Origin: CAZRDB01 sp964598695
Lineage (GTDB): Bacteria > Armatimonadota > Zipacnadia > UBA1398
Direction of reading: 5' to 3'
Assembly: GCA_964598695.1 (NCBI GenBank)
Contig: CAZRDB010000136.1
Span: 1 to 13,925, forward strand
DNA: 13,925 nt
Shown here: piece after piece, positions 1 through 6,308 of the stretch
Position numbering within the stretch: position 1 is the first letter of the stretch
How the letters are laid out: every line of letters begins with the position of its first letter
Notes under the pieces: generated by a model
Database searches by the model: none
What the model saw: only the letters and a program-made list of their open reading frames with translations
Told to the model about the DNA's origin: nothing
Made by a program: the position numbers and the translations under genes

Positions 1-732
1 CGGACGCTCGAACTGGAGCTGCAGCTTGGCGAGCAGCGCGCTGGCCGTCTGCCACGCGAGCCACTGTGCATCGGCGGGGTGGACCAGGTAGTAGGCGGGG
101 AGCCGCGACAGCAGGCGCACGGCGTAATCGTACTCCTCCTGCCGCACCGCGCTCACGCGGGCCAGCACCGCGTTCCGGGTCTCCTCGGGCAACGGCAGCC
201 GGTCGATGTCCACCAGCAGGTACTCCGGTGGGGCCTCGGGGTCCTGGACGACGACGAGCGTGCCGGCCGCGAGGTCTCCGATCCGCTGGCTGCGCTGGGT
301 GAGGAGAGCGCAGACCGTCCCCACCCCATAGGCGAAGGGCAGGCCGTCGACGCCGCGCAGCAGGTTGCGGATCGCGGAGTGCAGGAAGGTGATCTCGCCC
401 CCGTCGCTGCGGACGACCCGGATCCGCAGCCGGCGTTTGCCCACGCTTTGGCCGTTCATCGTCATCTCGCAGAGCACGAAGTAGCTCCACCAGATCACGA
501 GGTTCGCGACGAGGACGACGCCGACCACGAGCCCGGCCATCTCGCCCAACGCCATGCCGGTGGCAAGGGCGATCGCGCCGCCGATGAGGAACAGGATCGC
601 GCTCAGGCCGGCCATCACGAGCATGTCGATCGCCGTTGCCAGGGCCCGGTGGCCGAGGCCCGCGACCTCGAAGGTCACCACGACGTTCTCGGGGGTCTCG
701 ATGGCGAGTTGCTGGCGGAGCGCGTCGTTCAC
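1..732 (-). CDS. RDD family membrane protein (C-terminus cut by window edge)
   Basis: The visible part is 244 residues from a GTG start at 732 and continues past position 1. The RDD core is recognisable: R29 and D36 in HRALATAIDML, two hydrophobic segments at about 36-58 and 66-88, the family-typical GQSVGKR at 94-100, and a closing RIGDLAAGTLVV at 150-161 preceded by IRNLLRG. RDD proteins are integral membrane proteins of mostly unknown function; some have been linked to ion transport. After residue 165 comes a soluble, probably helical extension with no motif I recognise. The start overlaps the stop of the translin-like gene in a GTGA (729-732), so the two are probably translationally coupled. 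This overlap also fixes the start choice. Family call is fairly secure; function unknown. Confidence 0.85.
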   Translation of the reverse strand, partial: MNDALRQQLAIETPENVVVTFEVAGLGHRALATAIDMLVMAGLSAILFLIGGAIALATGMALGEMAGLVVGVVLVANLVIWWSYFVLCEMTMNGQSVGKRRLRIRVVRSDGGEITFLHSAIRNLLRGVDGLPFAYGVGTVCALLTQRSQRIGDLAAGTLVVVQDPEAPPEYLLVDIDRLPLPEETRNAVLARVSAVRQEEYDYAVRLLSRLPAYYLVHPADAQWLAWQTASALLAKLQLQFERP

Positions 733-1397
733 CGGGCCTCACCCTCCCGGGGCTCCGAGGACGCGATTCGCGACTCGAGCCTCCGCATCGCCTCTTCCAG
801 ACGATCCTGTCGGATCGCGGTGGTCATGTCGTGCCGGGTCTTCTCGACCACGCCGCGCACCGTGTCCAGCCGCCGTTTGAGGCCCCACAGGACCGCGTCC
901 GGGTAGTCGAAGGTCATCAGGATGCCGTAGATCTCGTCCATGCGGGCGAGGATCGCCTCGGCCGAGGCGGTCTCGCCGCGCCGGATACGGTCGACCACCT
1001 GCCGGCGGATCTCGGTCGCCCCCTCGGCCAGGCCGTTGAGGTAGGCGGCCGGCGGGCAGCCGATCTCGTCGGGCAGCGGCCATGGTCGGCCGTCGGCGAG
1101 GCAGAGCGTCACTCGGGCCTCGACGTGCTCCTTCTCACCGTCCATGAGGAACGGCGCGGTGGCGATCTCCGGGTACGGCGCGATCTGGGCGCGGAACTCC
1201 CGGAGCGCCTCGGCGTCTGCCCGGATCGCCTCCTCGGCCTCACGGAGTCGCCCCTGGTGGATCAGCCGGATCGCGCTCGCGCTGTTGCGCGTGAGGTTGC
1301 GGCCGAACACGAGAGCTTCCTCCCGGGCGCGGTCGGTTGCGTCGAGCTGCGCTCGGATCCCCTCGGCAATCTCCTCGAGGGGCTTGCCTGTCGACAT
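729..1397 (-). CDS. Translin family protein
   Basis: 222 residues, predicted all-helical. It matches the prokaryotic translin/TRAX-like family: a basic N-terminal helix around 24-37 (REEALVFGRNLTR), the central YLNGLAEGATEIRR at 119-132, FDYPDAV at 163-169 and the C-terminal EKTRHDM at 185-191 followed by a charged helix. Translin and TRAX form multimeric RNA- or DNA-binding assemblies in eukaryotes and TRAX supplies RNase activity. Bacterial members are mostly uncharacterised, so a nucleic-acid role here is inference. E125, E129 and D190 lie where acidic metal ligands would be plausible, but I could not align them rigorously. A strong GGGGGAGGG ribosome site sits a few bases upstream. It lies 21 bp after acpS and overlaps the RDD gene by 4 bp, suggesting one operon. 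Confidence 0.8.
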   Translation of the reverse strand: MSTGKPLEEIAEGIRAQLDATDRAREEALVFGRNLTRNSASAIRLIHQGRLREAEEAIRADAEALREFRAQIAPYPEIATAPFLMDGEKEHVEARVTLCLADGRPWPLPDEIGCPPAAYLNGLAEGATEIRRQVVDRIRRGETASAEAILARMDEIYGILMTFDYPDAVLWGLKRRLDTVRGVVEKTRHDMTTAIRQDRLEEAMRRLESRIASSEPREGEAR

Positions 1398-1418
1398 CGC
1401 GAACCCTCCCCCACTCGC

Positions 1419-1799
1419 CTACTCCGCCGCCTCGGACGCCGGCCGGAGGTACACCGCGTGCGCGACGGCGTAGTCGCGCGAGTGCGAGATACTCACCAGC
1501 ACCTTGCCGCCCTCGGCCGCCCGCGCCGCCGCACCGGTCAGCACCGCCTGGGGCTTGCCCAGCGAGTCGTTCTCGATCGAGACCTCGCGCCAGCCGAGCG
1601 AGCGGCCCAGCGCCTTGGCGACGGCCTCCTTGGCCGCGAAACGGCCGGCGAAGTGCGCGTACATCGAGGCCGGCTTGGACTGGCAGTAGGCGATCTCCTG
1701 CTCGGTGAAGACGCGCGCCGTGAACAGGCGGCGCTCGGTCACCGCCGTCTCGACGCGGCCGATCTCCACAATGTCGACACCCATGCCGGCAACGCGCAC
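1419..1799 (-). CDS. acpS: Holo-[acyl-carrier-protein] synthase
   Basis: 126 residues, the usual size of AcpS-type phosphopantetheinyl transferases. The enzyme transfers 4'-phosphopantetheine from coenzyme A to a serine of apo-ACP, activating fatty-acid synthesis. The hallmark magnesium ligands are present: D9 in GMGVDIVEIGR and E58 in GRFAAKEAVAKALG, followed by the late ISHSRDYAVA. The GTG at 1799 is preferred over the ATG at 1784 because it supplies the first beta strand before GVDIVEI. It is the first gene of a tight minus-strand group with the translin-like and RDD genes. The mixture of functions gives no clear pathway link. Confidence 0.95.
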   Translation of the reverse strand: MRVAGMGVDIVEIGRVETAVTERRLFTARVFTEQEIAYCQSKPASMYAHFAGRFAAKEAVAKALGRSLGWREVSIENDSLGKPQAVLTGAAARAAEGGKVLVSISHSRDYAVAHAVYLRPASEAAE

Positions 1800-1833
1800 G
1801 CCACTCTCACACTCCCGATGTCTCCACGGTCAG

Positions 1834-1850
1834 GGGGGCCCGGAGCCCCC
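1834..1850 (-). terminator. Possible hairpin terminator after the KaiC-like gene
   Basis: GGGGGC (1834-1839) and GCCCCC (1845-1850) can pair around a five-base loop, about 115 bp after the KaiC-like stop and before acpS on the same strand. No T-run follows, so intrinsic termination is uncertain. The surrounding 1800-1964 holds no gene that I can support. Confidence 0.3.
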
Positions 1851-1964
1851 GGGGGAAGTCCACAGCCCCGACGCCCCACGGCGCCACGGCCCCGCGAGCG
1901 GCGAGACCGGTGCTCTCATCGAGGGGGGCATCCTGACAGGCGCTGGTGCACGGGGCCGGCCGCA

Positions 1965-3395
1965 TCAGTCGTAGACCGTAACCCTTCGCGTCGAGATCCG
2001 GATCCCGCCGGCGGCGATGCTGTAGGGGCGGATGCCCGAGGCGTGTCCGGTCCCGCGCGACTTGAGGATGTACAGACCGCGCCGGATCTCTCCCTGGGCC
2101 GAGACGTAGCACAGGCCGATGATGCTGTCGACGATCCCCGCGATCGGTGTGCTGGCAAGGGCCGAGGGCTCCTGCGCGCTCGGCGGACCGCCCAGCAGCA
2201 GGCAGGTGACACCCTTCGCGTGGAAGCGGTGGACCATGCTGTGGATGAACTGCGCGAAGCGTGCGTCGTCGTGGAAGGCCTGCTCGATCTCCTGGGCCGA
2301 GTCGAGGACGACGCGCCGGATCCCGTTCTGCTCGACGCTCGCGAGGATGTTATCGAGCAGTCGGTAGGGGTTGACGACCGCGGGGTGCCAGCAGACGACA
2401 TCGACCGGAGCCGCCTCCGGGTCCGGCTCGGAGATCCCGAGCGAGGTCGCGATCTGCTTGAGCTTGGCGGGCCGACTCCGCAGCGAGACGTACAGCCCGC
2501 GTTCGCCCTCGTCGGCGCCGCCGTAGAGGAACTGCATCCCCAGCACCGTCTTGCCGACGCCGGCCGGGCCGGCAACGAGCGTCGTGAAGCCGCGGACCAG
2601 GCCGCCCTCGAGCATCTCGTCGAGCCCGTGGACGCCGGTCGCGAGGCGCCTCAGATCGGGCGCGGCCGGCTCCTCGTCGCAGCCCGGGCCATCGGTCTCC
2701 TCGCAGTTCGGGAAGACCGTGAGGCCGCCGGGCCCGATGTCGAAGACGTGCTTGCCGGGGATGAAGCTCTGGCCGCGCGCCTTGGTGACCTCGATGAAGC
2801 GCATGCGCCGGGTGTCGTCGACCAGCTCGTAGGAGAGCCGGAGTGCGGCGTCGGAGGCGTACTGCTCGAAGGTGACCTCCTCGACCGGAGCGCCTCCGCC
2901 CCGGAATCGCACCTCCTGGGTGAGGAAGGCGGTGAAGCCGTGGCGTCGCAGCATGTTCACGACGGTGTTGAAGATCTCGCGCCGCTGGGAATCGGTGTCG
3001 GCGAGCCGCTGGAAGTGGGAGACCGAGTCGACCAGGATGCGCGTGGCGCGCGTCTCGCGGGCGATCTCGGCGATCAGGCCGCCGGAGCCGACCATCTCCT
3101 CCTGGAAGACGCCCGGCGAGGTCGGGATGATCCGGAGCTTGCCCTCGTCGATGACCGACTGCAGATCCCAGCCGAGACCGGCGGCGTCCCGGATCATCTG
3201 TCGCGAGAACTCCTCGAAGGTGACGATGATGCCCGGCTCGCCCGCCTCGACGATCCCGCGGTAGATGAACTGGAGGCCGAGGTTGGTCTTGCCGGCGCCC
3301 GGCGTGCCCTCCACGAGGACCGCGCTGCCCGGGACGAAGCCCCCGTGCAGGATCCGATCAAGACCGGTTACCCCAGTCGAGACCCGGTCGGACAT
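1965..3395 (-). CDS. KaiC-like double-domain ATPase
   Basis: 476 residues with two tandem RecA/KaiC-type domains, at about 1-235 and 245-476. Domain 1 has Walker A GTPGAGKT (30-37), the catalytic-type acidic pair in VTFEE (58-62) and Walker B ILVDS (120-124). Domain 2 has Walker A GPAGVGKT (276-283) and Walker B VVLDS (362-366). Cyanobacterial KaiC is the clock ATPase/kinase; homologues in other bacteria and archaea act in varied signalling roles, often unknown. Here domain 2 has SLR (304-306) where the acidic pair is expected. By hand alignment the autophosphorylated Ser-Thr pair of cyanobacterial KaiC is replaced by A419-G420. The linker CEETDGPGCDEE (231-242) is acidic with two cysteines. 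No kaiA or kaiB is nearby, so a circadian role is not supported. The start is backed by GGAGGAG at 3403-3409, 7 nt upstream. Confidence 0.9.
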   Translation of the reverse strand: MSDRVSTGVTGLDRILHGGFVPGSAVLVEGTPGAGKTNLGLQFIYRGIVEAGEPGIIVTFEEFSRQMIRDAAGLGWDLQSVIDEGKLRIIPTSPGVFQEEMVGSGGLIAEIARETRATRILVDSVSHFQRLADTDSQRREIFNTVVNMLRRHGFTAFLTQEVRFRGGGAPVEEVTFEQYASDAALRLSYELVDDTRRMRFIEVTKARGQSFIPGKHVFDIGPGGLTVFPNCEETDGPGCDEEPAAPDLRRLATGVHGLDEMLEGGLVRGFTTLVAGPAGVGKTVLGMQFLYGGADEGERGLYVSLRSRPAKLKQIATSLGISEPDPEAAPVDVVCWHPAVVNPYRLLDNILASVEQNGIRRVVLDSAQEIEQAFHDDARFAQFIHSMVHRFHAKGVTCLLLGGPPSAQEPSALASTPIAGIVDSIIGLCYVSAQGEIRRGLYILKSRGTGHASGIRPYSIAAGGIRISTRRVTVYD

Positions 3396-3513
3396 CCGGC
3401 TACTCCTCCGTCATGCGGCGCTGGACACGGCGTGCCATCAAGCCGCGTGGGTTACTACTTCGGGGGGACGAGAGGCGGCACCTGCCTTCCGCCGGGCGGC
3501 GGGAGGGCGCGGG

Positions 3514-4650
3514 CTACCGGTAGCCCTTGTTCCACAGCTCCGCGTAGGTGGCGCAGACCTTGCGGACGTAGGGTGGCGTCTCGGAGTTCCGGGGGTACCC
3601 GCCGGCGCGGTAGTCGGCGCCCGGCCCGGCGTTGTAGGCCGCGAGGGCGAGGGGGACCTGGGCCTGGGCGCCGCGGCTCGCATAGCGGCGCAGCATGTCG
3701 GCGAGGTAGTGGGTGCCGCCCCAGAGGTTCTGCTGGATGTCGTAGGGCTCTGTGACCCCGAGCCCACGGGCGGTGCCGGGCATGAGCTGGCACAGCCCCA
3801 TCGCGCCCGCGTGGGAGTGGCTCCGGGGGTTGTAGTGCGACTCGGCGTACATCAGCGCGGCCATCAGGGGGCGCGGCACGCCGTAGTAGGAGCAGGCCTG
3901 GAAGAGGCTCGTCACGAGGGTGCGCACCTGGTCGGCCGAGAGCCGCGGGTTGTAGTACAGGGCGAGATTGCAGTAGGCGGCGTACTGGAGCTGCTCCGCG
4001 GCTGCCGGGTCCTGGGCCGGCTGCGCCGGCTGCCCCCCCTGCTGCGGCGGGCCGTAGTAGGGCAGGCCGGTCGAGGCATCGGTGCCCACGTACGAGGAGC
4101 CGCCGCCCTGGGCGGAGTAGACGGTCCGCGGCCCGGTCGCGACGTAGGGGTCGGTGCTCGGCTGGGCGGAGGCGAGGCGGGGACCGAACGAGGTCTGGCC
4201 GGCCTGGCCCGCGGCGCTCGGGTCGAACGAGGCGAGCGCCGCCCACGCGAGGGCGATGAGCGGTTGCGCGAGCAGCGCCGGGTCGCGCGGTACCTCGAGA
4301 ACGGCTCGGATCCGCAGCCCCCGGTACAGGTTGGGGTGCTCCCAGGTCCACAGGGCGAGCCGTCCGCCGCAGTCGGAGATCACCGAGGCGTAGACGTAGG
4401 AGCCCTCGGCGCGGACGATGTCAGCGACGACGCCATCGACACGGACGGCGCGCGTGGCGCTGTAGGCGGCCGGGTCGGCGTAGACGGCCGAGAACGTGAT
4501 GAGGGGGTTGACGGTGTACTGGGACTCGGTGCGCAGCACCCAGTCGGCCAGCTCGAGGTCGAGCGCGTCGGCTCGAGCGGGGAGCGGAAGGCTCAGCGCG
4601 AGAAGGCCGAGTCCGAGGAAGAGCGTGGTCGGGCGCGTTCCATGCCGCAT
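3514..4650 (-). CDS. Secreted lytic transglycosylase (SLT/GH23 fold)
   Basis: 378 residues from the ATG at 4650. GCGGAG ends 8 nt before this ATG, whereas the upstream in-frame GTG (4659) overlaps that site. A signal peptide is clear (hydrophobic TTLFLGLGLLALSLPLP, then ARA before DALDLE), so the protein acts in the cell envelope. Residues about 30-140 form a domain I do not recognise. About 142-220 is a low-complexity Gly/Pro/Gln/Ser linker. The C-terminal 250-378 is the transglycosylase domain, with catalytic glutamate E270 in MYAESHYNP, the GAMGLCQLMPGTA motif, and LALAAYNAGPG around 335-344. Such enzymes cleave peptidoglycan between N-acetylmuramate and N-acetylglucosamine with 1,6-anhydro ring formation. 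Its position behind a tRNA unit with its own terminator suggests separate transcription. Confidence 0.92.
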   Translation of the reverse strand: MRHGTRPTTLFLGLGLLALSLPLPARADALDLELADWVLRTESQYTVNPLITFSAVYADPAAYSATRAVRVDGVVADIVRAEGSYVYASVISDCGGRLALWTWEHPNLYRGLRIRAVLEVPRDPALLAQPLIALAWAALASFDPSAAGQAGQTSFGPRLASAQPSTDPYVATGPRTVYSAQGGGSSYVGTDASTGLPYYGPPQQGGQPAQPAQDPAAAEQLQYAAYCNLALYYNPRLSADQVRTLVTSLFQACSYYGVPRPLMAALMYAESHYNPRSHSHAGAMGLCQLMPGTARGLGVTEPYDIQQNLWGGTHYLADMLRRYASRGAQAQVPLALAAYNAGPGADYRAGGYPRNSETPPYVRKVCATYAELWNKGYR

Positions 4651-4680
4651 GTCGGTCACTCCGCGGGGCAGTGGCCCCAG

Positions 4681-4708
4681 TTAGGAAAACGACGCCGCGA
4701 GGGCGTCG
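4681..4708 (-). terminator. Rho-independent terminator of tRNA-Glu
   Basis: On the minus strand a 7-bp perfect stem CGACGCC/GGCGTCG (4702-4708 with 4690-4696, five-base loop) is followed directly by TTTTCC. It begins 14 nt after the encoded CCA. This is the clearest intrinsic terminator in the window and separates the tRNA from the lytic transglycosylase gene. Confidence 0.8.
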
Positions 4709-4722
4709 GCTCAATGCGGAGT

Positions 4723-4798
4723 TGGTACCCCCAAGGGGAATCGAACCCCTGTTACTGGGATGAGAACCCAGCGTCCTAGGCCGCTAGACGATGGGGGC
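4723..4798 (-). tRNA. tRNA-Glu (anticodon CTC)
   Basis: 73 nt plus an encoded CCA (4723-4725). The full cloverleaf is readable. The acceptor is GCCCCCA paired with TGGGGGT and discriminator A. The D-arm is around CTAGCGGCCTAGG. The anticodon stem CTGGG/CCCAG holds loop TTCTCAT (CTC at 4764-4762). The T-arm is AGGGG TTCGATT CCCCT. The first acceptor pair is G1-U72, a wobble rather than the usual G-C. The CTC anticodon reads GAG, the glutamate codon that dominates in the GC-rich genes of this window. Confidence 0.97.
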
Positions 4799-4815
4799 AC
4801 GGCATCACGGGGCAT

Positions 4816-4844
4816 AGCCTACCGGATGGGCGCCGCATTGTCAA
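4816..4844 (-). promoter_or_regulatory. Sigma-70-type promoter of tRNA-Glu
   Basis: On the minus strand a perfect TTGACA (4844-4839) lies 17 nt before TAGGCT (4821-4816), which keeps the key T, A and final T of the -10 box. Transcription would start near 4809, roughly 10 nt before the mature 5' end, normal for a monocistronic tRNA. The opposing AIM24 gene begins at 5008. In the intervening sequence I see only a GGCGGCGCCGCC self-complementary stretch near 4893-4904 and no convincing promoter for AIM24. Confidence 0.75.
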
Positions 4845-5007
4845 TCCGCATTTCGCGCACGCGCAGGCGGGCTCGCCGTCGACCTCGCGCGTCGGCGGCG
4901 CCGCCGGTAGGATCTTCGCCGCGTCGCCCAAGGCTCCTCCGGGCAGGCGGTGCGGCCGCGCGCGGCGAAGCGGAATGGCGAACGCAATCCGGGAAGGAGC
5001 GAGACCC

Positions 5008-5691
5008 ATGGCGCAGTTCGAGATCGTCGAGCGCGAGTGTCTCAAGATGGTGCGCGTGGTGCTCAACCAGGAGCACGTGCGGGCCGAGGCCGGGGCGCTG
5101 CACTACATGAAGGGCTGGATCGAGATCACGAGCCAGGCGCCGTCGGCCGGCGGGTTCCTGAAGAGCATGATGACGGGGGAGTCGGTGTTCAAGCCGATCT
5201 ACTCCGGGACGGGGGAGGTCTTCTTCGGCCCGCCGTTCTTCGGGGAGTACATGGTGATGGAGCTGACGGGCGAGGAGTGGATCCTCGAGCGGGGGGCGTA
5301 CGTCTGCTCCGACTACTCGGTCGAGGTTGGCGCGTTCGCCAACCGCGCGGCGACGGCGCTGCTCGGGGGGCAGGGCTGGGTGCAGACCTCGGTCAAAGGC
5401 CAGGGCACGGTCGTCGTGCAGGCCCACGGCGCGATCCAGCGGATCGACCTGCAGGGCAACGAGAAGCTCGTGGTGGACGGCCCGTTCGCGGTCGCCCGGA
5501 GCGCCAGCCTCTCCTACTCCGTGCAGAAGGCGACCAAGTCGCTGTTCGGGTCGCTGACGTCGGGCGAGGGTCTGCTAAACGTCTTTGAGGGCACGGGAAC
5601 GGTGTATCTCTCGCCGGTGCCGAACATCTACCAGCACCTGATCAACGACATCGGGGCGCGCGCCGCCGCCGCCGCGAGCAGCAAGAGCTGA
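5008..5691 (+). CDS. AIM24 family protein
   Basis: 227 residues from the ATG at 5008, preceded by GGAAGGAG at 4992-4999. An in-frame ATG at 4975 has no such site. The protein resembles the AIM24/DUF124 family of compact beta-rich proteins: an early MKGWIEITSQ, Gly-rich turns around GTGEVFFGPPFFGEYMVMEL, EEWILERGAYVCSD in the middle, GGQGWVQTSVKGQGTVVVQA, and a terminal segment ending in NIYQHLINDIGARAA. Yeast Aim24 is mitochondrial and affects inner-membrane organisation; bacterial members have no well-defined role. There is no signal peptide or membrane segment, so it is probably cytoplasmic. It is probably monocistronic, with a large hairpin after the stop. It faces the same way as the pilin cluster but is separated from it by a strong promoter. 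Confidence 0.85.
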   Translation: MAQFEIVERECLKMVRVVLNQEHVRAEAGALHYMKGWIEITSQAPSAGGFLKSMMTGESVFKPIYSGTGEVFFGPPFFGEYMVMELTGEEWILERGAYVCSDYSVEVGAFANRAATALLGGQGWVQTSVKGQGTVVVQAHGAIQRIDLQGNEKLVVDGPFAVARSASLSYSVQKATKSLFGSLTSGEGLLNVFEGTGTVYLSPVPNIYQHLINDIGARAAAAASSKS

Positions 5692-5720
5692 GGGGGCGGA
5701 CGGCCTGCCGGGCGCCGGCG

Positions 5721-5757
5721 CCTGCCCGTGGCTGCCGGTGCACGGAGCCCGGGCAGG
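5721..5757 (+). terminator. Large hairpin after the AIM24 gene
   Basis: CCTGCCCG (5721-5728) pairs perfectly with CGGGCAGG (5750-5757), and GGCT/AGCC (5730-5733, 5746-5749) extends the stem past a one-base bulge. No U-run follows. It sits 29 nt past the AIM24 stop and only 2 nt before the next -35 box, so it probably insulates the downstream promoter from readthrough. Confidence 0.5.
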
Positions 5758-5759
5758 GC

Positions 5760-5789
5760 TTGACAGGCGGCCGTCCGCTCTGGTATACC
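5760..5789 (+). promoter_or_regulatory. Strong promoter upstream of the pilin cluster
   Basis: TTGACA (5760-5765, perfect consensus) is followed after 18 nt by TATACC (5784-5789), which keeps four of six -10 positions including the leading TATA. Transcription would start near 5796-5798 and run into the prepilin at 6309, giving a leader of roughly 500 nt. The -10 box overlaps a perfect palindrome, so the promoter is probably regulated. Confidence 0.7.
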
Positions 5790-5827
5790 GGCAAGCGGTT
5801 GCCGGTATTGATATGCCGATTGCCGGT
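5785..5827 (+). promoter_or_regulatory. Palindromic operator with an additional half-site
   Basis: ATACCGGCAA (5785-5794) and TTGCCGGTAT (5799-5808) form a perfect 10-bp inverted repeat around GCGG, covering the -10 box and likely start point. The half-site TTGCCGGT recurs at 5820-5827, 21 bp (two helical turns) after its copy at 5799. TGCCG also occurs at 5814. The arrangement suits a dimeric transcription factor with a neighbouring lower-affinity site; overlap with the -10 favours repression. As RNA, the palindrome would be a hairpin at the very 5' end. No regulator gene is adjacent. Confidence 0.6.
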
Positions 5828-6308
5828 CACACACGACCAGCGAGCCGGAGCGGACCCGAGGGAACCGGGGCGTTCGAGACGCCCGGGCGATTTGGGAGAG
5901 TGCGCGAGGAACCCCGCCCGATTACACCCGTCCAAAAGCGGTGGAGGTTAAGTGTGGCGAAAACGGGAAGAATCGGTGTATGATCCGGGAAGCGGCACGC
6001 GTCGAGCGGCCCCGGCTGCAGAGCGCGGCTTCCACTACACTTCGGGAGGCGAGTGACATCCCACCGATGTGCGTCGGACGAGTGCGTAAGCCGGTCGGGG
6101 GCCGCGCTCCGGCCAACCCGGCCAGCTTACGTCCCAAGCAGTACGCGGTTCTGCGGTTCCAGCCACATGCCGCGTCGTGCCTTCCTCTCGTCGGCCGCCT
6201 CGGGTTCCGATCGGTACCCGCCCCCCTGAGAACAGGAGGTGACGAGAGCGAGCGTTTGCGAGCCTTGTGCGGTACTGCAACTACTGCTAGAACAGGAGGC
6301 CAACCCGT
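5828..6308 (+). other. Long non-coding leader of the pilin cluster
   Basis: This 480-nt stretch between the promoter and the first prepilin has third-position composition unlike real genes here, so I read it as untranslated. Possible stems include GGAAGC/GCTTCC (5988-5993 with 6028-6033), ACATC/GATGT around CCACC (about 6056-6070), and CGTAAGC/GCTTACG (6085-6091 with 6125-6131) closing a GC-rich arm. CTCTCGTC/GACGAGAG (6185-6192 with 6241-6248) is another. A near-palindrome CGGGTTCCGA/TCGGTACCCG lies at about 6200-6220. A weak second -10-like TATGAT lies at 5979-5984 without a good -35. I cannot match the leader to a known riboswitch class by eye; regulation at RNA level is inference. Confidence 0.45.
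6229..6299 (+). repeat. Duplicated Shine-Dalgarno block AGAACAGGAGG
   Basis: The 11-mer AGAACAGGAGG occurs exactly at 6229-6239 and 6289-6299, 60 bp apart. The second copy is the ribosome site of the prepilin, 9 nt before its ATG. The first has no usable start codon at normal spacing and lies inside the loop closed by CTCTCGTC/GACGAGAG. Confidence 0.6.

Noticed and set aside
1965..3395. A circadian clock locus
   Set aside because: No KaiA or KaiB homologue in the window and the phosphorylation positions appear lost; KaiC-like ATPases are widespread outside clocks.
636..3755. Very long plus-strand open frame of over 1000 codons
   Set aside because: It runs antisense to the RDD, translin-like, AcpS and KaiC-like genes. 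Its product is Arg/Asp/Val-rich with no domains, a typical shadow in GC-rich DNA.
3265..4779. Plus-strand open frame of about 500 codons opposite the lytic transglycosylase
   Set aside because: Antisense to a confirmed secreted enzyme and continuing into the tRNA-Glu gene; low-complexity Gly/Val/Arg product.
5800..5827. TGCCG units at 7-bp multiples as a plasmid-type iteron array or heptameric activator site
   Set aside because: Only three copies with one gap and no replication gene; better explained as operator plus half-site.
5979..5984. TATGAT as a second promoter for the pilin cluster
   Set aside because: No acceptable -35 hexamer at 16-18 nt; kept only as a remark in the leader entry.
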